Source of the DNA: an uncultured Lacticaseibacillus sp.
Lineage (GTDB): Bacteria; Bacillota; Bacilli; Lactobacillales; Lactobacillaceae
Length of the DNA stretch: 5,276 nucleotides
Assembly (NCBI GenBank): GCA_934339215.1
Contig: CAKRHU010000142.1
Span: 1 to 5,276, forward strand
Direction of reading: 5' to 3'
The position numbers and the translations under genes were made by a program. Below, piece by piece: positions 1 to 3,081 of this stretch; the stretch's first letter is position 1; each line of letters opens with the position of its first letter. The notes under the pieces were generated by a model. That model ran no database searches and was not told where the DNA came from. It saw only the letters and a program-made list of their open reading frames with translations.

Positions 1-407
1 TCAAGCCAAACTTCCCAACCAACACCGGCACAACCCATGGATGGGTTTTCCCAGTTATCTTCAACGAAGCGGATATCATGTTCCAAAGGTTCAATGCCTA
101 ACGCACGCAAGGAATCCAAGTAGTAGTTTTGGACTTCTTTAGGACTCGGCTTGATCACCACTTGGAATTGATGATGTTGGTACAAACGGTTTGGGTTTTC
201 ACCGTAACGGCCATCAGCTGGTCGACGGGATGGTTCCACGTAAGCGGCAGCCCATGGTTCTGGGCCGATCGCCCGCAAGAAGGTGTAAGGGCTCATGGTA
301 CCGGCGCCTTTTTCCGTATCGTAGGATTGCATCAGCATGCAACCTTTGTCGCCCCAGAACTTTTGCAAGGTCTGGATCATTTGTTGGACAGACATTTTTT
401 TGGTCAT
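1..407 (-). CDS. glyQ: Glycyl-tRNA synthetase alpha subunit (5' part, truncated by window edge)
   Basis: This is the N-terminal 135 codons of the class II glycyl-tRNA synthetase alpha chain, the subunit that with GlyS (beta) forms the bacterial alpha2beta2 enzyme charging tRNA-Gly in the cytoplasm. The reading begins [20 protein letters not shown] and carries family hallmarks in order: [16 protein letters not shown], the [11 protein letters not shown] segment, [20 protein letters not shown], the [14 protein letters not shown] segment, and [16 protein letters not shown] leading to GWEVWL at the edge. The family is about 300 residues, so slightly under half is visible. The first ATG (405-407) is chosen over the second (codon 5) because an AAAGGAG box lies 7 nt before it. 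It sits behind a glycine T-box leader, which fits the assignment independently. glyS would be expected next, beyond position 1, but is not visible. No frameshift is seen. Confidence 0.97.
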   Translation of the reverse strand, partial: MTKKMSVQQMIQTLQKFWGDKGCMLMQSYDTEKGAGTMSPYTFLRAIGPEPWAAAYVEPSRRPADGRYGENPNRLYQHHQFQVVIKPSPKEVQNYYLDSLRALGIEPLEHDIRFVEDNWENPSMGCAGVGWEVWL

Positions 408-414
408 GTCGGAT

Positions 415-421
415 CTCCTTT
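415..421 (-). promoter_or_regulatory. Ribosome binding site of glyQ
   Basis: AAAGGAG on the minus strand, 7 nt before the ATG at 405-407. The spacing decides between that ATG and the in-frame ATG four codons later, which would sit 19 nt away. Confidence 0.9.
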
Positions 422-423
422 GA

Positions 424-456
424 TCAGCCAGTTCGAATTGATGAGTTACTGGCTGA
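424..456 (-). other. Perfect inverted repeat / RNA hairpin just before the glyQ ribosome binding site
   Basis: In the glyQ mRNA, TCAGCCAGT (456-448) is followed by a 15-nt loop and then ACTGGCTGA (432-424), a perfect 9-bp stem ending 2 nt before the AAAGGAG box. It lies downstream of the T-box terminator, so it exists only in read-through transcripts. There is no T-run after it, so it is not an intrinsic terminator. Stabilising the mRNA after leader cleavage, or presenting the ribosome binding site, are possible roles; both are inference. Confidence 0.7.
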
Positions 457-488
457 CATGCGTTAGTTAATTTTCATCGGTGCCAATC

Positions 489-530
489 AAAAAAGCGCCA
501 CTATGCCAAATAATTGACATAGGGACGCTT
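489..530 (-). terminator. Intrinsic terminator of the glycine T-box
   Basis: On the minus strand AAGCGTCCCTATG (530-518), a 12-nt loop and CATAGTGGCGCTT (505-493) form a 13-position stem with one G-U wobble and one C/U mismatch, followed by six T (494-489). The CCCTA of its 5' arm is also the 3' half of the T-box antiterminator, so the two structures are mutually exclusive. Without uncharged tRNA-Gly this stem should stop transcription before glyQ. Confidence 0.93.
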
Positions 531-678
531 ACGCGCGGTTCCACCCTACTTCACGGCTTGCACCGTGCACTTGATTGATCGGTTCGAAATGCCCCTCACA
601 GTTAAAAGCATGAGGCTTGCACTATCCCTCACTCGCTTAGCTCGCAGCTGCGACTCTTTTTCTCAACACCGAATATAT
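520..678 (-). ncRNA. Glycine-specific T-box riboswitch (leader of glyQ)
   Basis: This leader senses uncharged tRNA-Gly and controls read-through into glyQ. The canonical T-box AGGGTGGAACCGCG is at 547-534. TAGGG (548-544) can pair with CCCTA (524-520) to make the antiterminator, leaving TGGA in the bulge; the A would pair with U73, the usual discriminator base of bacterial tRNA-Gly. Stem III is CACGG-TGCAAG-CCGTG (567-552). Stem I can be traced: basal TCGGT/ACCGA (672-668 with 583-579), then TCGCAG/CTGTGA (653-648 with 601-596), then AAGC/GCTT, and the apical TGAGG/CCTCA (631-627 with 615-611) holding the typical GATAGTGCAAG loop motif. A GGC glycine codon followed by A (593-590) sits in the internal loop between the two lower helices, where the specifier belongs. 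The leader is compact with no obvious Stem II, as known for glyQS-type T-boxes. The start is set by the predicted transcription start near 678. Confidence 0.95.
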
Positions 679-684
679 GTGTTT

Positions 685-712
685 AGTATACCAGTTTTCA
701 CGTGGTTTTCAA
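685..712 (-). promoter_or_regulatory. Sigma-A promoter of the T-box/glyQ transcript
   Basis: On the minus strand: -35 TTGAAA (712-707), 16-bp spacer, -10 TATACT (690-685) preceded by TGG, giving an extended -10. Transcription would start near 678, just before T-box stem I. The -35 lies only 11 nt after the ribU stop codon. Confidence 0.82.
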
Positions 713-723
713 TGGGTATGCGC

Positions 724-1326
724 TCACTTTAATTCAGAATGTTGCAAGCGGCTGGCTTGAATCGCGTGTTGTTTGTCCAGCCATGGCATCAAGGCTTTGG
801 CTAAGGCGAAGAAAACGATGGAAACAGTGGTGCCTTTGATCAAGTTGAACGGCACGACGACCACGGCACAGTACTTGAGCAAAGACATCCCCAAGTGAAA
901 ACCCATCACCGCCATGTACACCGGCATCAGCACCAACCAGTTCAACACGACCATCACGATAGTCAACGTCAGCGTCCCACCGACTAACCCGGCGATTTGC
1001 CGCCATAAACTGTTTTTAGAATGCATTAACGCCACTGGTGGCCACATGAACAAAACACTGGCAACAAACGCGGTGCCATCGCCGATCAAGTTCACAAACC
1101 CGCCACCAGTCATGACAAAATGTAACAGCGAGCGCACAAACGCGACCATGATCCCGCCAGCTGGGCCATACAACAGCCCGCCAATCAACACGGTGAGATC
1201 CGATAAGTCGAGTTTCAAGAAATCAAATCCCGGCAAAATTGGAAAGGCCAAAAACATTTGTAACACGAATCCCACTGCGGCCAGCAATGCGATCCCCACT
1301 AAACGGTGCACCTTAGAACCAGACAT
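724..1326 (-). CDS. ribU: Riboflavin ECF transporter substrate-binding S component RibU
   Basis: This is a 200-residue integral membrane S component that binds riboflavin outside the cell and works with the shared EcfA-EcfA'-EcfT energising module, which is not encoded in this window. Its length matches RibU (about 190-200 residues). About six hydrophobic segments are visible, roughly at 8-28, 44-64, 76-98, 111-133, 146-163 and 165-182. Family-like stretches are the helix-1 LVGIALLAAVGFVLQM, FLKLDLSDLTVLIGG followed by LYGPAGG (36-58), NWLVLMPVYM (129-138) and the PFNLIKG motif (159-165). N129, N161 and K164 align by spacing with residues I recall contacting riboflavin in the S. aureus RibU structure. 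An upstream in-frame ATG at 1341 is rejected because it lies just before the GGAGG box that serves the ATG at 1324-1326, 8 nt away. The FMN riboswitch upstream is independent support. The gene stands alone and ends 11 nt before the glyQ promoter with no terminator seen. Confidence 0.95.
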   Translation of the reverse strand: MSGSKVHRLVGIALLAAVGFVLQMFLAFPILPGFDFLKLDLSDLTVLIGGLLYGPAGGIMVAFVRSLLHFVMTGGGFVNLIGDGTAFVASVLFMWPPVALMHSKNSLWRQIAGLVGGTLTLTIVMVVLNWLVLMPVYMAVMGFHLGMSLLKYCAVVVVPFNLIKGTTVSIVFFALAKALMPWLDKQHAIQASRLQHSELK

Positions 1327-1334
1327 AGCACATT

Positions 1335-1339
1335 CCTCC
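1335..1339 (-). promoter_or_regulatory. Ribosome binding site that fixes the ribU start
   Basis: GGAGG on the minus strand, 8 nt before the ATG at 1324-1326. The alternative ATG at 1339-1341 overlaps this box and has no purine-rich sequence at the right distance before it. Confidence 0.88.
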
Positions 1340-1361
1340 ATGTGGTCGCTTCAGTCGAGCC

Positions 1362-1396
1362 AAAAAAGGCCTGTTTCCCCAAAGGCAAACAGACCT
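1362..1396 (-). terminator. Intrinsic terminator of the FMN riboswitch
   Basis: On the minus strand AGGTCTGTTT (1396-1387) pairs with AAACAGGCCT (1376-1367) with one G-U wobble; the inner GCC/GGG adds partial pairing. A run of six T (1367-1362) follows at once. It lies between the aptamer and ribU and should form when FMN is bound. Confidence 0.94.
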
Positions 1397-1428
1397 CACT
1401 TGAATGTTCATTCAAATAAGCTCTATCT
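1387..1428 (-). promoter_or_regulatory. Antiterminator hairpin of the FMN riboswitch
   Basis: The 19-nt arm AGATAGAGCTTATTTGAAT (1428-1410) can pair with 1405-1387 across a GAAC tetraloop. I count 18 of 19 positions paired, four of them G-U, with one G/G mismatch. The 3' arm contains the whole 5' arm of the terminator (AGGTCTGTTT). The 5' arm overlaps GAAGA (1430-1426), the 3' strand of aptamer helix P1. So P1 formation on FMN binding should break the base of this hairpin and free the terminator. The structure was drawn by hand, not folded by software. Confidence 0.8.
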
Positions 1429-1541
1429 TCTTTACTCTAGACTGTACTATCGGTCAAGGATTCACACCTTGTCAGCCGCACACAACATGCGGGTCGCGGA
1501 CTGTCACCGCCGGTCGGGAATTGCACCCTGCCCTGAAGACG
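1424..1541 (-). ncRNA. FMN riboswitch aptamer (RFN element) upstream of ribU
   Basis: This RNA binds FMN and turns off the downstream gene. Conserved RFN segments on the minus strand are AGGGCAGGGTG (1534-1524), CCCGACCGGCGGT (1518-1506), AGTCCGCGACCCGC (1503-1490) and ACCGATAGT followed by AGTCT. TCTTC (1539-1535) and GAAGA (1430-1426) close helix P1. The 3' segment just before P1 reads AGAGTAAAGAAG, where the common form is GGATGGGAGAAG as I remember it, so this part of the aptamer is divergent. An expression platform with alternative antiterminator and terminator follows directly, indicating transcriptional control. The aptamer starts about 18 nt after the predicted transcription start. 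Confidence 0.96.
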
Positions 1542-1566
1542 AACCAAATATTTAATTACGAGACAA

Positions 1567-1595
1567 ATTGTAACCGCTTCAACACTATCTGTCAA
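1567..1595 (-). promoter_or_regulatory. Sigma-A promoter of the FMN riboswitch/ribU transcript
   Basis: On the minus strand: perfect -35 TTGACA (1595-1590), 17-bp spacer, -10 TACAAT (1572-1567). Transcription would start near 1560. This is the closest match to consensus in the window, as expected for a gene whose output is cut by an attenuator. It begins 35 nt after the stop of the LOG-family gene, and no terminator hairpin is visible in between. Confidence 0.9.
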
Positions 1596-1630
1596 TTCAC
1601 GATAAGTTGGCAATTTCTTTGAATCGCTGA

Positions 1631-2194
1631 CTAGTATTTGCGAATCGTTGGTGGCGTGTAGGTGTTGAAGAATTCGCCGATTTCATCCAAGTTATCAGAG
1701 AACAACAACTTGCTGCGATGTTCGGCCGTCAAGAATTCATTGGCCACCATTTTATCAAACATCTCGGCCAACGGATCCCAATACCCGAACACATTATAAA
1801 AGGCACAAGGCGCATCGTTATCACCGACGCGCGCCCAAGAGAAGGCTTCACTGATTTCTTCCAGCGTCCCAGGACCACCAGGAAGTGCAATGCAACCACT
1901 GGCCATGCGCAACATTTCTGCTTTGCGCGTTGCCATGTTCGGCACCACCACTAAATCCTCGAGTTCTTCTAGCGCCGCACCGCGCTTGTATAAGTTATCC
2001 GGCATGATGCCAGTGACGCGCCCGTCAAGCATTAACACGGTTTTGGCGAGGATGCCCATTAAACCGACACCGCCGCCACCATAAACCAGACTGTGATCAT
2101 TGGCGACCAGCCATTTGCCTAAATCTCGCGCAGCGGTGATATATTTTGGGTCATTACCGGTATTGGCGCCACAATAAACTGCAATGCGACTCAT
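1631..2194 (-). CDS. LOG/TIGR00730-family Rossmann-fold protein (putative nucleoside 5'-monophosphate phosphoribohydrolase)
   Basis: A 187-residue cytoplasmic protein of the lysine-decarboxylase-like/LOG superfamily. Characterised members hydrolyse the N-glycosidic bond of cytokinin riboside 5'-monophosphates or AMP, giving free base and ribose 5-phosphate; the 'lysine decarboxylase' label is considered a misnomer. Visible motifs are the N-terminal beta strand RIAVYCGANTG (3-13), the nucleotide-binding VYGGGGVGLMG (37-47), MATRKAEM (87-94, with the family R-K pair) and the diagnostic PGGPGTLEE (105-113), whose final Glu is the expected catalytic residue. Length is normal for the family. The ATG at 2192-2194 overlaps the stop of the upstream HAD gene as ATGA, and an AAAGGTGG box lies 6 nt before it, so the two are probably translationally coupled. 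Substrate cannot be read from sequence. It may have nothing to do with plant-type cytokinins and could act in nucleotide salvage or disposal. Confidence 0.93.
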   Translation of the reverse strand: MSRIAVYCGANTGNDPKYITAARDLGKWLVANDHSLVYGGGGVGLMGILAKTVLMLDGRVTGIMPDNLYKRGAALEELEDLVVVPNMATRKAEMLRMASGCIALPGGPGTLEEISEAFSWARVGDNDAPCAFYNVFGYWDPLAEMFDKMVANEFLTAEHRSKLLFSDNLDEIGEFFNTYTPPTIRKY

Positions 2195-3000
2195 AATTGG
2201 CCACCTTTCGCTAAAATTTCATTGATTTTACTTTGGACGGCATAATCGGAATTGCTACCGATGCGTTCATCTGCCACTTTATCGAGTTCTGTTTGGCCTG
2301 CTTGCATCACGAAACTGTGACCAGCGATCGTCAACATTTCCGTGTCATTCAAGTTATCGCCGAAAGTCACCATTTCATCAGGCGTCACGTCAATGAGTTT
2401 GCCAAGTTCTGTGAGGGCATGGCCTTTGTCGACATCAGCGTGCATCATATCCAAGAAATAATCCCCGCCGATGGTGACATGGAAGTCATCTTTAAATGGG
2501 GTGGCGTAATCCGGTTCGAAAATGTCATACGTTTCCCCACCTGGGAAGTACACCGAATACTTGGCCACTTGCGCGTCAACTTGGGTGAGATCATCAACCA
2601 CTTCAAGTTTGGCAAAGAATTGGCCGAGATAATCACGATATTGTTCGGCAGATTTGGCAATATAAGCCGTATCTAACGCACATAAAATCGGTTCGCCGAG
2701 TTTTTTGGCATAAGTATAGTTGGTCAAGCGGACATAATCCGCTTTGGGAATAAATTGCGCGTAAACCATTTCCCCATCGCGCACGACGACAGCCCCATTT
2801 TCTGCGACTAAGCTGACGACATCAGCCACTGGCGCAAACATTGGCTTCAAGGTATACAGCGGGCGACCAGACGCGGCGACAAAATGCATCCCTGCATCGT
2901 GAACTGCGCGAATCGTATCGTAGAAGTTCGGCGGCAAGTGGCCGGCTTCATCTAATAAGGTGTGATCGAGATCTGAGGCGATCAATTTGATTTCAGTCAA
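2191..3000 (-). CDS. Cof-type HAD-superfamily (IIB) hydrolase, probable sugar-phosphate or nucleotide phosphatase
   Basis: A 269-residue soluble phosphatase of the Cof/YidA-like HAD family, which removes phosphate from small phosphorylated metabolites through an aspartyl-phosphate. Motif I is DLDHTLL with nucleophile D10 and general acid D12; the usual Gly of DxDGT is His here. Motif II is AASGRP (S44), motif III is K192 in DVDKGHAL, and motif IV is GDNLNDTEML with D215 and D219. Residues about 80-185 form the C2-type cap typical of Cof proteins. I choose the TTG at 2998-3000: AAAGGA (3014-3009) lies 8 nt before it, giving MTEIKLIASDLD, the usual family start. The in-frame ATG at 3007-3009 overlaps that box, and the TTG at 3037-3039 lies upstream of the predicted transcription start. 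It is the first gene of a two-gene operon with the LOG protein (4-nt overlap). Substrate is unknown. Confidence 0.93.
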   Translation of the reverse strand: MTEIKLIASDLDHTLLDEAGHLPPNFYDTIRAVHDAGMHFVAASGRPLYTLKPMFAPVADVVSLVAENGAVVVRDGEMVYAQFIPKADYVRLTNYTYAKKLGEPILCALDTAYIAKSAEQYRDYLGQFFAKLEVVDDLTQVDAQVAKYSVYFPGGETYDIFEPDYATPFKDDFHVTIGGDYFLDMMHADVDKGHALTELGKLIDVTPDEMVTFGDNLNDTEMLTIAGHSFVMQAGQTELDKVADERIGSNSDYAVQSKINEILAKGGQL

Positions 3001-3008
3001 GGCGGACA

Positions 3009-3014
3009 TCCTTT
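3009..3014 (-). promoter_or_regulatory. Ribosome binding site that selects a TTG start for the HAD gene
   Basis: AAAGGA on the minus strand with 8 nt to the TTG at 2998-3000. Its last A is the first base of an in-frame ATG (3009-3007), which is therefore too close to use this box. Confidence 0.7.
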
Positions 3015-3028
3015 CTGGTACGCTTTCA

Positions 3029-3057
3029 AGTATACGCAAATTTTCCCGACAAAAAAA
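3029..3057 (-). promoter_or_regulatory. Possible promoter of the HAD-LOG operon
   Basis: A good -10, TATACT, lies at 3034-3029 on the minus strand. With a 17-bp spacer the -35 falls on TTTTTT (3057-3052), the T-run of the preceding terminator, a poor match to TTGACA. Transcription would start near 3022, leaving a short leader before the ribosome binding site. Only the -10 is convincing. Confidence 0.5.
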
Positions 3058-3074
3058 GCCGGCATGTGCCGACT
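3051..3074 (-). terminator. Intrinsic terminator after the MMPL gene
   Basis: On the minus strand AGTCGGC-ACAT-GCCGGCT (3074-3057) is a 7-bp stem with one G-U wobble and a 4-nt loop, followed by seven T (3057-3051). It begins 7 nt after the MMPL stop codon (3084-3082) and separates that gene from the HAD-LOG operon. Confidence 0.9.
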
Positions 3075-3081
3075 TTCTTCA

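Noticed and set aside
129..470. Plus-strand open frames over glyQ and its leader
   Set aside because: They mirror the conserved glyQ codons and run into the T-box leader; the minus-strand reading is unmistakable GlyQ.
642..653. Perfect 12-bp palindrome tcgcagctgcga, which could look like a repressor operator
   Set aside because: It lies in the 5' side of T-box stem I, and half of it (653-648) pairs with 601-596 in the stem I fold. It lies downstream of the promoter and is explained by RNA structure.
1400..1415. Near-palindrome TTGAATG/CATTCAA that resembles an operator
   Set aside because: It is the apical part of the FMN riboswitch antiterminator hairpin.
914..1555. 213-codon open frame on the plus strand across ribU and its riboswitch, longer than ribU itself
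   Set aside because: Its product is Asn/Thr/Pro-rich with no family resemblance, and it runs antisense through a clear RibU gene and the RFN element. No ribosome binding site or promoter fits it.
1596..1630. Possible terminator after the LOG-family gene
   Set aside because: I found no stable hairpin followed by a T-run in this short gap on the minus strand.
2233..2676. 147-codon plus-strand open frame inside the HAD gene
   Set aside because: It is the complement of a well-conserved Cof-type HAD sequence, and its own product shows no recognisable domain.
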